The notes: generated from the letters alone by a model not told the origin. Positions 1-10,328 are shown, counted from the stretch's first letter. The stretch: 64,000 nucleotides of DNA from Strigamia acuminata (GCA_949358305.1 OX442314.1:56801369-56865368); one strand, 5' to 3'. Program-made: numbers and translations.

Positions 1-3000
1 TCGATCTCGCGCGCCAGCGTGTCGATCACGTACATGGTGCGCAGCCGGAGCACCACGTGCTGCGCCTGCTTGATGATCTGCTCGAGGAGCGTCTCGCTCT
101 TGGTCATCTCCAGCAGCGCGTGGCGGTCGAAAGCCTCGGGTCCTGCGAGCCTCCTTCGCTCGCTCACGCCGAGCATGGCGGTGGCAGGGTGCGGCATCGG
201 GTGGTGCATCGTGTTGTGGTGCACTTCGCGCAGCAGTTGGTGCAAGGAGTGCTCGAGCACGCGGTTGTGGTTGTGGTCGGGTTTCTTCTTCTCTTGCGAC
301 GAGCTGTGGCATAGGCCCACGATCAGTTGGATGTCCGGAAATAACTGTAGAGATTTATTATTGTTATTTATTATTTATTATATAACAGTTAGATATTTCA
401 AATTTATCCCTCCCGCGCACAACGAAAGAAAATGCACTTACAGAAGTCGTGATTTGATTGCTGACGACGGTGTGAGGGATCGGGGCCTGTAATTGCACGG
501 CTTCGCGCGCCAACTGGGCGAACAATTCTTTGCAGAAAAGAACGTTCTGCGCCGCCTTCAGCTTCTGCTGCCAATAACCTTCCGAGTTATTCACGCCCGA
601 CTGTGGATTGGGGATCGTGAGCCTCGCGCTGCACAGATTCTGCTGGTCCTTTTGGATCGTCACTTGGAGGTAAGTGATTCCCTCTAGTTCGCTCGGCACG
701 GTCACTTTGAGCGCGCTTTCCAGCCGATGCGTGGCGCTGTTGGACTCTTCGCTTTTCGTTACCTCGAAGACGCCGTTCTGCCAAAACCGGGAACCGGCTG
801 CAACGGATCGTCGATTATTAACGTTGAAAGGGTTTTTACGGGGGTAATTACCGGTCTTGTAGCTGAGGTCGCCCAAAATGGTGGTGCCAACTTTTTTGAG
901 GCGCCAGTTTTGTCGAAGACGGAGGAGTTCCAAGTGGAAGTCGGGGACGTTTCTGTTTCGAGACATTTCCATTTGACAGGTGCGCAGTCGCTCTGCGCCG
1001 TTCAGCAGAATGTTCGCAGCGCCCGCTAGAGACTGCAATGCATAATTTGATTATAAAATTTAATTTAATTTAATTTTTTTTAACCTTTTTCTTGACATAT
1101 AATTGCGCCAAGGGTTTAGGTTCCACGGCAACGTCCGGCGTGACCGGATCGAGGACTAAATATCGTTTTTCTTTAGCAACGTTGAAGACGTCCAGTAAAA
1201 CGCTCACTTCGGTTAATGAATTTGTGACGGTTATAAAACCGTATTAGCCAATGTTCACACTAGATGGCGCTGTTTATCTAACGCGCGCAGTTTAAACTCG
1301 ATAAAGTTGCGAGTTATATTAAAGAATTAATATAAACGTTGTGAATAAAATATACAGTATTTTATTAGACTCCACTAAGTATTATTTACTTGAGGTATTG
1401 ATTCTATCGAATCAATATCACACTTTTACTTACCTGTTGAAGAGAACCAATCGGACTCTTCTGGACCCAGTTCAATATTTGGTCCGGACTAGTGATCCAC
1501 GAATATATGGATTCTGACGTCTGATTGGCTGTCGCTAATCTGATTGTTCTCTAGAACTATATAAGCTCTGGTTTTCACCAGCGCAACCCCCTTGGCTTGA
1601 TTTTGAATATGTTTATATTGTCTGTTGTTGAAATGCTGTTATCGCTTGATCTCACTTTCCTATCGACACATCAGGCCTCCTCAGCTCTCAATGGATATGT
1701 AGTATTACTATCACGTTATTGCTTGTTGTAGGGCCCTTTCGGGAAGACTAACTCCGGTTACCAAATGGTCCCGTAGTGTTAGCTTGCTGTTCTACGGGAC
1801 AGTGAGAGTTCGTACGGTGACTTAATATGTCACTCATGCACGGGATTGATTAACACCGTTAAACAAATATCAAATTATATGATCGGTGATAGTCGCATCT
1901 ATCTGAGCGATTCCCCGGTCATAGGTCAGATGCTCTGCCAGAGCACATATACGGGAAGTCAAACCCGTCAAACAAATGCGGGCAAACCGTTTTCCCAGGG
2001 TTCCGATGCAGTGCATTGGCCCTTCCGTTAAGTGGGCAAGACTTGTCCGAGGTCGGTAAAAGCCCTATTTACAGGCGACCCACCGGGTTGGTAGCCCGTG
2101 AGCAATTGCATTCATACCTTGCGCTAAACAAATACTCGGGTATTGGTAATGCCGATCTGGTAGTCCCCCAGGAACTGTTTACCCAGTGGTTGGTACCACT
2201 GAAAGCGAATTAACGCAGAAAACAAATACCCGGCGCCTGATCACGAGATCTTGTCGTCGTAAGGCATGCTGGCGGATGGAGCTTCAACAACTCCCGCGAT
2301 GGTCCCCTCGACTGTCGTGACTGTCCCCGCCCATAGAATAACAATATAACAATTCATTTGTTATATTACACTAATAATGTTTTGATGATTTGAATACGGA
2401 ATATTCTAATGAATATTCCCGACCAAATACAAAGGGTTCTTCGTATTAATAGATATCCGAGCTGCGGGACCGAATACGTCTCCGTAGCGCTAACTGTGAC
2501 GATGCCGCAAAGTCAGCCGCACCACTCGAACAGCATCGCCCGGATCCTCAACCAGTGTAGCCGCCGTTACACTTATCCAGAACCCCAACTCCAGTTGTAA
2601 TGTTAATAAACATGTAATATATCACACTAAAATCGTAAGTTATTATATTTGATCACATATTCACGTTGTACAGACTTCCGTAGCTTATCTCGGTTAGGTT
2701 ATTTCTAGTTGTAGAAATGTCTTGTTTAAACCGATTTATCTCTTATAATGGCTAATTATTCAGCCAAAAGTAGAATCGTCACAAATTTCTGGAATAAAAA
2801 TTAAAATATGTATTTAAAATGTTAGTGATGTATAGATAAAAATTTCGATAAATTTTTTTTTTTAAAATTTTGAGATTTTCTCTAATATTCTTCAATATTC
2901 AAAAAAAAAATTACAGATTTTCTTCAATTTACGGAAATAAAAATTCCAGATTTTCAATACATTTTCTTTTAAAAATTCCAGATTTTCAAAACATTTTCTT

Positions 3001-3461
3001 TTAAAAATATGCCAATTATTTTTTTAATTTTTAAAGTATTTGCTAGATTTTCGTAATTTTTAACATTTGGCATATTTTATTTACCGCCAAAAATACGAAT
3101 ACACACGGTGATTTTATGTAAATTTTATCGTTTCGTACCTCAATCTATTTCTGATCGATTCCCACGGCCATATCGGTTGTTGAACCCGCACAATCTCTTT
3201 CGACTCATCGTCATCTTTCTCCGCCAACTCGTCGTTCACTTTGTTATTATCGTCGTCCGTTTTAAAATCGATTTTCTGCGCCAACTTCGAAAGGTTTTCC
3301 GACATCGAAAGCGGCCTGCAAAACACCAAAACAAAATTAAACCTACAAAAAAAAAACTCAAAAATCGCCTACTGTTGATACACTTCCTGGCCATCGTAAC
3401 TAATTTCTTGTATACTATTCTCCACCGCAACTTCAACACTTACGCTCACAGGCAACGCCAT
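1..3461 (-). CDS. MED17: Mediator complex subunit 17 (C-terminus cut by window edge)
   Basis: MED17 is a head-module subunit of the Mediator coactivator that links activators to RNA polymerase II in the nucleus. Five exons read on the minus strand: 3461-3373 (ATG start, 29 codons plus 2 nt), 3315-3139, about 1223-1085, 1032-442 and 344-1, where the window ends. Family hallmarks are RPLSMSENLSKLAQKIDF and the WPWESIRNRLR block in exon 2, VLLDVF..LVLDPV in exon 3, and SLAGAANILLNGAERL, LRQNWRLKKVG..ILGDLSY and WQQKLKAAQNVLFCKELFAQ in exon 4. Exon 5 gives LIVGLCHSS, then HQLLREVHH and LRTMYVIDTLAREI. Phases agree across every junction. Exon 3 is odd: the only start matching the family is preceded by CAC, not the expected CAG. 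Intron 2 (about 1.9 kb) is full of repeats; the other introns are 52-97 nt. Identification comes from recalled family sequence and is strong. Confidence 0.93.
1390..2370. repeat. Hairpin-dense mobile-element-like segment inside MED17 intron 2
   Basis: No credible protein is encoded. The stretch is a chain of short inverted repeats with small loops: 1396-1417 (9-bp stem TATTGATTC), 1439-1461 (GAAGAG/CTCTTC), 1463-1485 (GGACC/GGTCC), 1768-1800 (9-bp stem GTCCCGTAG), 1817-1833 (GTGAC/GTCAC), 2184-2201 (7-bp stem CAGTGGT) and 2343-2367 (10-bp stem AATATAACAA). A TATA-like TATATAAGC at about 1558 follows a CCAAT-like ATTGGCT. The motif AAACAAATRC or close variants recurs at about 1860, 1971, 2127 and 2222. 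It looks like a terminal region of an unidentified mobile element. Confidence 0.5.
2380..2600 (+). repeat. Repeat shared with 52.4-52.6 kb
   Basis: This segment holds GACGATGCCGCAAAGTCAGC, whose diverged counterpart lies near 52505 (GACGATGCGGTAAAGTCAAC). In the 52-kb copy the sequence folds as TGCGGT-aaagtca-ACCGCA; here the flanks differ but mostly still pair. No protein is recognised. Confidence 0.4.
2944..3007. repeat. 32-bp tandem duplication in MED17 intron 2
   Basis: Two adjacent, nearly identical A/T-rich 32-bp units beginning TTCCAGATTTTC lie in the intron between exons 2 and 3. The flanking 2800-3060 is A/T-rich with nothing else recognisable. Confidence 0.7.
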
Positions 3462-3639
3462 CTTGTCCACAACCAAAATATAGAAGTCACTAAGAGTCTG
3501 AAAGATTATTTGGGCATGTTTAAGTAGGCGGTTTTGCGAATACGTCAACCAGACGTACTACGTTTTCCCCTCGTATTGATTGGTTTGAGAAAAACCACAG
3601 CAGTGCTGCTTGAACCGTCGTACAGGAATAATTTTGAAA

Positions 3640-3995
3640 ACCGAGTGGTTAAACCCAGAGAATTAATTTCTCTGGGAATAACATATGGTTATTTCTAGAA
3701 AAAAGCTTTGGAAATATTTGTGTGTTATTTCCAGAAAAAATCTTTGGAAATATCTGTGTGTTATTTCCAGAGAAATTCTGTGAAGATTATGTACGAATTT
3801 TAAATAACTTTTATTTTAAATTTATTTAATGAATTAATAAATTCATCATTGACAAATTATAGCATGCACCCGCCATAGCTTTGCTGCATAGCACCTACAC
3901 GATCTGCTTACGTGCAGAGCGCAACTTCCAAAAGGGATGCTGATCATGATCATAATCGGAAATTAGTATTCAGCCTGTATTTTTGGCAGTTCATT
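3640..3995 (+). repeat. Truncated 3' part of the 1.9-kb minisatellite-bearing repeat
   Basis: The stretch matches the last about 300 bases of the copies ending near 15955 and 44907. Shared landmarks are a partly duplicated TTATTTCCAGA..TCTTTGGAAAT stretch, CTTTGCTGCATAGCACCTAC, the near-palindromic TACGTGCAGAGCG, and TTAGTATTCAGCC. It is more diverged than the other copies and lacks their minisatellite and 5' part. Confidence 0.7.
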
Positions 3996-4065
3996 TTGCG
4001 TGGAAACTGTTTCGATTTTTGCCGGAGTGTGTGATTTAAACATGAAACTCTACGATTTCTTTGAT

Positions 4066-4096
4066 ACCTAACTAACTAACTAACTAACTATCTAAC
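4066..4096. repeat. CTAA microsatellite
   Basis: A run of (CTAA)n tetranucleotides with one CTAT variant. The flanking 3996-4440 contains no other recognisable gene. Confidence 0.85.
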
Positions 4097-4450
4097 AATT
4101 GAGAGCTATAACCGGAGAATTAAAAACCCAACTATCACAAGTGGTAATTATTTTAATGTTACTTACCCTTGCGTGCATTTTGGCAATTACGATTACAGGA
4201 AGAGATAATTTTTTAAAGAACAGTTCTAGACTAATTAGATGGTCCTCTACAACTTTCTAATTCACTTTTTTTTCTCTATCTGTCACGGTTCTCGGGTTAC
4301 AATATGGATGACCTTGAAGATGACCTCTGAGGTCAATTTGGATGTCATAATTGGATTTCCCCCAAACTACTACCCTAACAATCATTTTGCTAAATCAACA
4401 TCTAAAACGGTTTGGGAATTATTTACTGTGAACCAGACTTTCTGAACCAC

Positions 4451-4666
4451 CCTGTATATGAAGAACGGTACACTTATGATGTCATTGCCTTACTATCAGA
4501 TTTAGGAGGCAATCTGGGCCTGTGCCTTGGTCTATCCGTAATCTCACTACCTCAAGTCATTTGGTATTTGTATTATGTTGCATCACACATTCACAAAAAA
4601 AGTACCGACAATAAGATTCGCCAACTGTATGAACCTCAGTGTAATAATTCGATGCTCACTCCATGA
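4451..4666 (+). pseudogene. DEG/ENaC (pickpocket-type) sodium-channel last exon, orphaned
   Basis: The frame reads YTYDVIALLSDLGGNLGLCLGLSVISLPQVIWYLYY. This is the end of a degenerin/epithelial Na+ channel: the short extracellular strand, the LLSDxGGxLGL selectivity-filter approach, the GxS-type motif and the second transmembrane helix, followed by a basic tail. The upstream cysteine-rich extracellular domain and first transmembrane helix are absent within several kb, and no other exon is seen in the window. I read it as a stranded exon or decayed fragment. It could be a true terminal exon only if the rest of the gene lies far away in another arrangement. Confidence 0.6.
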
Positions 4667-5230
4667 TGACTGGTTCTCAACTGGCGCTTTATTCACTCAA
4701 GTACATGTCAGACAAAATGGATTTCCCATTGGTTACAGCGCCACCCTGTGGCAGACTGCAACACTACACTCACTCTATGTGTAAATGAAATGAACATGAG
4801 TACATGACACACGCCAATCTGTTCTCTTTTCCAAATTAACATAATCAACAGCCATCCATAAATAAGTTTAACACTATCTATGAATTTTGCTTAAATTTAT
4901 AAGAATTTAAGTGCTCGTTTTATTAAGATTTATGGGGTTTTTGATTGTTTTTTCCAAGGATTTACATGATTTTTGTTAATTCTTATGCATTTACATACAC
5001 ATTTACATTTATGTAAAATATATTTTAAAAAAAAAATACCGTACTTTCGAATTTTTTGCACTATAATATTGCACAAACGTCGTAAAGTAGCATTCTGCAT
5101 GTTTAGTGCACGTCCAACGTACGTCCAACGCGGTGGTTTTCTCTACATAAGCTCTACAACACATTCACATTCAGTAGTCACCACTCAGCACACCTGTAAA
5201 CTTTCTACCTTGATCCTAAATCGTGAAGAA

Positions 5231-6726
5231 ATGCCGGTCAGCAAATCCCTTTCCCTCAAATATTTGTGTCACAAAACAATGGCCCAACGCTTCGACCAAC
5301 TCCAAGACGAAATTGCCCAACTACGTACATTTTTAAATTCATTTTAAAAAAACAAAATCAAATTTTTAATTTCTCAATTAATTCGCAGCTCCGACATTAA
5401 TCGAGGGATTTTACAACGACAGAAATTTCTTAGATTTCCGATTCACCGAAGCGCCGTCGAAAATCTTCGCCAACAGCCGAAAATGCGAGATGGAATTGTA
5501 TTTCAAGACCAATCCGAAAGAAATCCCCTACGATTGCTGCATTCTACACCGACTAACCGACGTTTGCAAGGTAAAAAAAACCCTCAATGTATAAACCGAT
5601 CAATTTTATTAACGAAAATCAAATTTATTAGAACCTCCGAAGCTTAAAAATCGCAGACGCCGACTACGTTCCAACCGCAACCTGGATGAAATTATTCCGT
5701 ACCATCACCGGGGTCGTGACCGTCGACTTGCGCGGCACGTCGTGTTGCGATTCGGTCCTCACGACGATCGGCAGCAACTGCACCCAACTGCGCGACCTAA
5801 ACGTATCCAGGTGTCGGCGAATCACCGACGCCGGAATCCGCAACTTGTGCGTCGATTACTGCAAATTCGGGCAGCCGAAAAAGACGAAAATCGAGAAATT
5901 GGACATTTCGGACACGAAAATCAGCGAAAAAGCGAGTTTGATAGCCCTTTCGAACCTCCCGTTCTTAAAACGCTTCAAATGCCGTAACCGCGGCTTCTGT
6001 CGATACGTGTTTGCCGTGTTACGCTCGCTCGTGTTGAACGCCCAAACGTTTCCAACGGTCGAGCACTTCGACTGCGGGAACATCGAGACGATCGACGATC
6101 GGAAAACGCTCGCGAAAACCTTCCCCGCTTTGTGCGGAATCGACTTGTTCGCCGAATCGGGGATCGTCCGTTTCGAATTGATCACGGCGTTGGTAAGTTC
6201 GTCTCCGTGTCGTTTAACCCGATTGGTGCTCGGAAACGTTCAGTCCGTCGACCTGGCGGCCATTGGGCGAGTTCTTCCGGTGTTGCGCGTGTTGAAACTC
6301 TTCCGATGCGGTTATTTATCCGACTGCGGCGACTGCAGCGGCGCGTTTAAATGTTTGGCCGAACTGCATGTTTCGGTGTCGCCGGTGGTCGGGGCTACTG
6401 CGATTCCCGGGTCGTGTTTGCGGATGTTGTTGGAGAATAGTGCGCGTTTGCAGAAGTTGTTTGTTTTCGGATGCGACGTGTTGAACGACGGAGTGATTGC
6501 GGATTTCGTGGAGAGGAATCCTTTGAAGGAGTTGAGGGAAGTGATTTTTCGGATGTGCGATGGGATTAGTGTGAATTCTCTGCTGCGGATTTTGGGCGCG
6601 GAGAATTCGTTGCGGTTTGTTAGGGTCGTCAACTGCCGACAGATAGGAATGCGCCAGCGTTGTAAGATCGAACGGTTTGTGAGGGATCAAACGCTGGATG
6701 TGCAATTTATAGATAAAATCGAATAA
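5231..6726 (+). CDS. Cysteine-containing LRR protein with BC-box-like N-terminus
   Basis: Three exons (5231-5324, 5389-5570, 5632-6726) joined at GT-AG introns of 64 and 61 nt give about 456 aa with consistent phases. The start is the ATG at 5231. The N-terminus has SLKYLCHKTM followed by LPPTLIEGFY, resembling an elongin-BC box plus the LPxxL segment of SOCS/VHL-box proteins. The remainder is leucine-rich repeats of the AMN1/F-box cysteine type, such as CTQLRDLNVSRCRRITDAGI, LKLFRCGYLSDCG and LREVIFRMCDGIS. This layout is like ZYG11/ZER1-type substrate receptors of cullin-2 ubiquitin ligases, so a nuclear or cytosolic substrate-adaptor role is plausible but inferred. No armadillo C-terminus is present. 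The third exon is notably G/C-richer than its surroundings, supporting a constrained host gene. No paralogue is in the window. Confidence 0.82.
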
Positions 6727-6732
6727 ATGCAA

Positions 6733-7437
6733 TTATTCAGCACATTATACAATCAAATTTTTATATTTTGTATACGTATGTATTTTATATGTATATTTTT
6801 AATTTTATATTTGAACCGTGATTAATGTCAAATGTTTACATAAAATAGGAATGAAAAGCAAACAACATAAATATCGTGTTTGAAATTGAAGAATTGAGAA
6901 ATTTATTTACTTTGGTTGCAATCTTATTCAGGTAAATCTTATTTATTTATTTCTGTGTTGACATAAACGCGATAACATAAAGACCCATATTCACAGAATT
7001 TTGGATTATTAATTGCAACATTCTAGGTCTTGAGAACATAAAATTGCATTTGAGCTGTCTAAAATATTGTACTTGTCATTCGGGGATCAGTGAGTCCGAG
7101 TTTGGCAACAAAAGGGAAAATAAAATAATCCAAAATGTCTGAACACCTCTGTGAAGCATCCTGTCAGCCTACTGATATGGAGTAGCATATCTTCCAAAAG
7201 CCCAGGAAAATTAACATTCATAGAATGGATTACGAGAAAAATTGATTCAATCACAACGGAAGACGTTTAGAATGGGAAACTATGTAAAGAATGGCAGAAA
7301 AATGTTTTTTTTCTTAAAATAATGCTAAATATTGACTGGTTTCAGCCATATGATAGACTTACTCAATTGGGATGATTTACTTAGCAATTTTAAATCTACC
7401 AACAGTACCAAGTAATAAAAGATGCAAACTTGAAAAC
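6733..7437. other. Intergenic, no gene seen
   Basis: A/T-rich sequence after the LRR gene. No ORF with recognisable similarity, no inverted termini and no clear repeat were noticed. Confidence 0.5.
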
Positions 7438-7650
7438 TGTTGTGTTTTAGATCATTTCTTTCTCAACAGTATATTATGTAATAGTATAATTGTAATTCAT
7501 GAGTGATTGTTATGTCTGGTTGCTATTGCAACCGGAAGAATGAATGGCTTTCTTCATTGTGTGATTCTTGTGCGTGTGTATATTATTACGGTCGCTCCTC
7601 AATGGAGCGACCAATTCACATTCTAAATTAGTCAAGACACAATACTGGCA
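7438..7650 (+). repeat. LTR-like fragment related to the 28.1-kb LTR
   Basis: It begins TGTTGTGTTTTAG, like TGTTGTGTTCCAG at about 28102, and shares CATGAGTGATTGTTAT with 28190. It contains a perfect hairpin GGTCGCTC-ctcaat-GGAGCGACC at about 7591. It could be a diverged solo LTR; neither boundary is firm. Confidence 0.4.
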
Positions 7651-7981
7651 CAGTCGTCCAGCCACACCTGTGTGACCAACTTCGCAAGTGGGTGCAAAAT
7701 TTGTTGTGCAGATTTCGTCGTTTTTTAAACTTTGGAATGCATTGGTTTTTATGAAAAGTTTGGAATATTAGGCCCACTTAACGAAGAGTTGGCAGACGTT
7801 TGATATGTTTGCTTTGATGACAATTTTTTTTAATTAAATTTTGGTTAACTTTTTGCATATTTGCCGTGTTTTCGGCGTCCTCGCGTTTGGCAGTTGTATT
7901 TTGGAGTTAAAATACATGGGAAATCACATTGGGAGGAAATGAAGAAGGACCCTGATTTGAAAGAACTACACAAGTTTAACG

Positions 7982-8350
7982 GTGGCCAACTGTGTAATAA
8001 ATTTACAAGTTTCCAAGCGCCACCATAATCAAGTCTCAGAGATTTATAAGAAGATCACTAATCGTTATCCTGATCTCTCAATGAATGAAGAAACTCGCTC
8101 CTACATGGCCTGTCTTCCCGACCACGGGAAAGAGTTCTATACATATTTAAATAATTTTTATAAATATACCGAGGAATCTCCCTTGCCGGTCACCTTATGG
8201 GTCTACCGTAGAATCGGCGCCGCCCATGAACCCATAATCACCAAAGGGAAAAACAAAATTTTTTACATAACCGGCAATGAAAACCCTACATTTTGTAGTG
8301 ACCCCACTGGGGTGGGTCGAAACTGGAGCATATTCTCCGTGACCCACTAG
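7982..8350 (+). CDS. Transposon ORF fragment with the repeated YPxLxM...DHGK domain
   Basis: A 122-residue frame with no family I can name. It is one of four copies in this window of a short conserved module: YPDLSMNEETRSYM, then LPDHGKEFYTYL, then YKYTEE, then RRIGAAHEP and KNKIFYITGNE. Counterparts lie near 29.7, 40.7 and 59.3 kb. The closest is 59229-59477, which shares TRSYM, DHGK, YKYTE and HEPxITKGK. Here the frame runs straight into the hairpin array that begins at about 8281, so the C-terminal residues may be fortuitous. The start is arbitrary; the protein is probably truncated at its N-terminus. Function unknown. Confidence 0.5.
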   Translation: MANCVINLQVSKRHHNQVSEIYKKITNRYPDLSMNEETRSYMACLPDHGKEFYTYLNNFYKYTEESPLPVTLWVYRRIGAAHEPIITKGKNKIFYITGNENPTFCSDPTGVGRNWSIFSVTH

Positions 8351-8880
8351 TGGGTGTGGGGGAGTCACGTTGGCGCCTCCCTTCCCTTGGTGCACTGACA
8401 TCTAGTCAATGGACAGGTGTTTGCCCTGAGGGGATGCGAGTGACTGGACTCACACACCAACGGGTGGCTCCGGTCACTTGTCACCCCGCTTTTGTGCAGA
8501 GGAATTTGCCTCAGCACAGAGCGACAGAACCAACACAAAAATCGAACCGAACACACGTAAATCCAATCGTCCTACAAGATTAAGCCTATGCCACAAAGAC
8601 AAGGAATGACCAAGGACTAGGAATACTTTTACCGTAAGTAAATTCGACTTGTGTCATACCTCCGTAGTGTTAGCTACGCATCAATTAACCACATCGCTTT
8701 AGCACACCAGCTAGAAGCGATAATAAAACCACCACATTTAGTGAGTTGCGAAGATAAACGGTCCCGCAAGCCTAAATTGTGGTAAAACCACGCCCAGCTT
8801 CCCGCCGCTGTGAGTATCGCCGGGAAAGAGAAGAGTCCGCCGCTGTGTGAAACGCCGGACAACCACAAAAAGCACCTAGA
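8281..8880 (+). repeat. Hairpin array, copy 1 (inverted homologue at 37.5-38.1 kb)
   Basis: Consecutive stem-loops: 8494-8517 (GTGC.GAGG/CCTC.GCAC), 8663-8678 (CGTAG/CTACG), 8693-8721 (ATCGCTT/AAGCGAT outside a TTAG..CTAG pair), 8732-8782 (CCACA.TTTAG/CTAAATTGTGG enclosing TTGCG/CGCAA), 8799-8826 (TTCCCG/CGGGAA) and 8835-8860 (GTCCG/CGGAC). The last two share the loop CCGCTGTGNG..CGC. The minus strand of 37558-37922 aligns hairpin by hairpin with changed but complementary stems. No protein is expected across most of it. Confidence 0.75.
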
Positions 8881-8899
8881 CAACACCGCCGATTTAAGA

Positions 8900-9320
8900 C
8901 GTACGTAACGTTATATGATGTAATATGGAACCGGATATACATATATTTCATTGATTGTTTCTTATTGTCTCGTTATATGAATTGTTTCTAGTATTTATTG
9001 ATGTGTATTTGATTAGATACACTGCTTATTCAATTCTGTATTCAATTATTCCGTATTTAATCTAGTTATTATATATTATCGCTGGTTTTATCTTTTCTGT
9101 GTGTAAATACACAATGATTTGTCTTGAAGTGGCTAAGTTCACGTCCGACGTAAACGTGTAATTTTTGTTAGTCTCTGACATTTATTATTTGAGTATTTAA
9201 GTGAATTAAGTGTATTATATTAATTATTTCATATTGCTATTTATTATTGGTGTTGCTTGGTATTATTTGTAACTTTTTCTATGCATTATTATCATTGTTA
9301 GCATGCCTTCTTATTGCTTG
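8900..9320. other. A/T-rich spacer, no gene seen
   Basis: The sequence is mostly T-rich with no recognisable coding frame, repeat copy or inverted termini. It probably belongs to the mobile element that includes the preceding hairpin array. Confidence 0.35.
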
Positions 9321-9323
9321 TAG

Positions 9324-10328
9324 GTGGTGCTGTTGTTATTTTTCCTTTATGTATATTGTCAAAAGGCAATAGTTCCTTATGAACAAGTTCACAATTGTTT
9401 CGTGGAGATAGGACTACATTTTTTAAGACGATTAGCTCTTTGGGATCCTCCCCGCATGCAACAACTCGATGAAGATAGTTGTGGACCCACCATACTATAT
9501 TTCATGCGCCGTTATATGATCGACAGGGATATGATGCGCCACGGCCACCCCATTCATTTGCGCTTTGTGGGCGAGAACCACACGCCAGGAGGCTTCAGCG
9601 TGACGGTGTGGACCCAAGAGGAAGTGCGAACCCTGGCGGCCCTCAATCTAAAGACCAAACGTGCCAAACAAGCAGCGGAGAAAGCAGAAAAGGCAGCGTT
9701 ATTGGCAACCGCTCCAGTCACCGAAGTAGCGAGTCACTGCGAAGTCGCCCAGTCAGCAGGAATCGTAAGCGTTCCCGAGCCTGAAAAGGCTCCTGAACCA
9801 AGTCCCAGAACGTCCGAGCTCCCACCAGCTCAGCCGTTGATGAAGAAGCCATCGCCACCACCGCGAAGAACCGTCATTACGGTTTACCCATTTATCACCC
9901 CGAAAGGGTTGGATAATACACACGCGGCAGAGTGTGAAATTTTTCACTACCTGCCAATGGTGAGACAGGCGGCATTAGACGTGTCTAACAGAATGAACCA
10001 GGGTCGGAGCGTGTATTATCAACTGCCGGTAATGATAATGAGGTGGATCTTGAATCCACTTCGTTCGGAGCCATACTCAGTCCTGGAACACATCTGGGCG
10101 TGCTAGCTGGCCCAAGTAGAGCAGCTACCTGTTGCTATCCGCAAAGATTGGGTGGCGGGACTCCCCACTGCCTTGAATTTTTTTCAACAGGCAAGACAGG
10201 CAGTTGACCCACCAATTGAGAGTTTCCGTCCCTTACCCGAGAGATTCACTGAGAGGATCGGACGACCATGCGCGCCCCGACATTTCCTCACAAGGGAAGA
10301 GGTGCCACGTAGCTCATTCACGTTATAG
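9324..10328 (+). pseudogene. Mobile-element ORF of unknown function, one in-frame stop
   Basis: An open frame of about 260 residues ends at a TAG near 10105 and continues in the same frame to about 10328 (LAQVEQLPVAIRKDWVAG...), so a single stop interrupts a longer protein. Visible parts are QQLDEDSCGPTILYFMRRY near residue 45, an alanine/lysine/glutamate-rich coiled-coil-like stretch (residues 110-135), and a proline-rich linker (150-190). The SCGP motif is faintly reminiscent of cysteine-peptidase signatures, but no matching His/Asp context was identified. The start at 9324 is GTG; a real start may lie elsewhere or be lost. Confidence 0.45.

Noticed and set aside
19-1029. Plus-strand open frames of 60-157 codons at the left edge
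   Set aside because: They are opposite-strand shadows of the MED17 exons, whose minus-strand frame is clearly conserved.
4239-4445. Coding exon of the channel gene upstream of the DEG/ENaC exon
   Set aside because: The translation has no channel features and the tail GAACCACCCTGTATA looks like common insect repeat sequence.
8281-8880. tRNA, snRNA or rRNA cluster
   Set aside because: No TPsiC-like GGTTCGA box, anticodon arm or rRNA core was found; the stems are a chain without cloverleaf layout.
9324-10106. Ulp1/C48 protease
   Set aside because: Only an SCGP motif is suggestive; the required His and Asp contexts are not visible, so the ORF is left as unknown.
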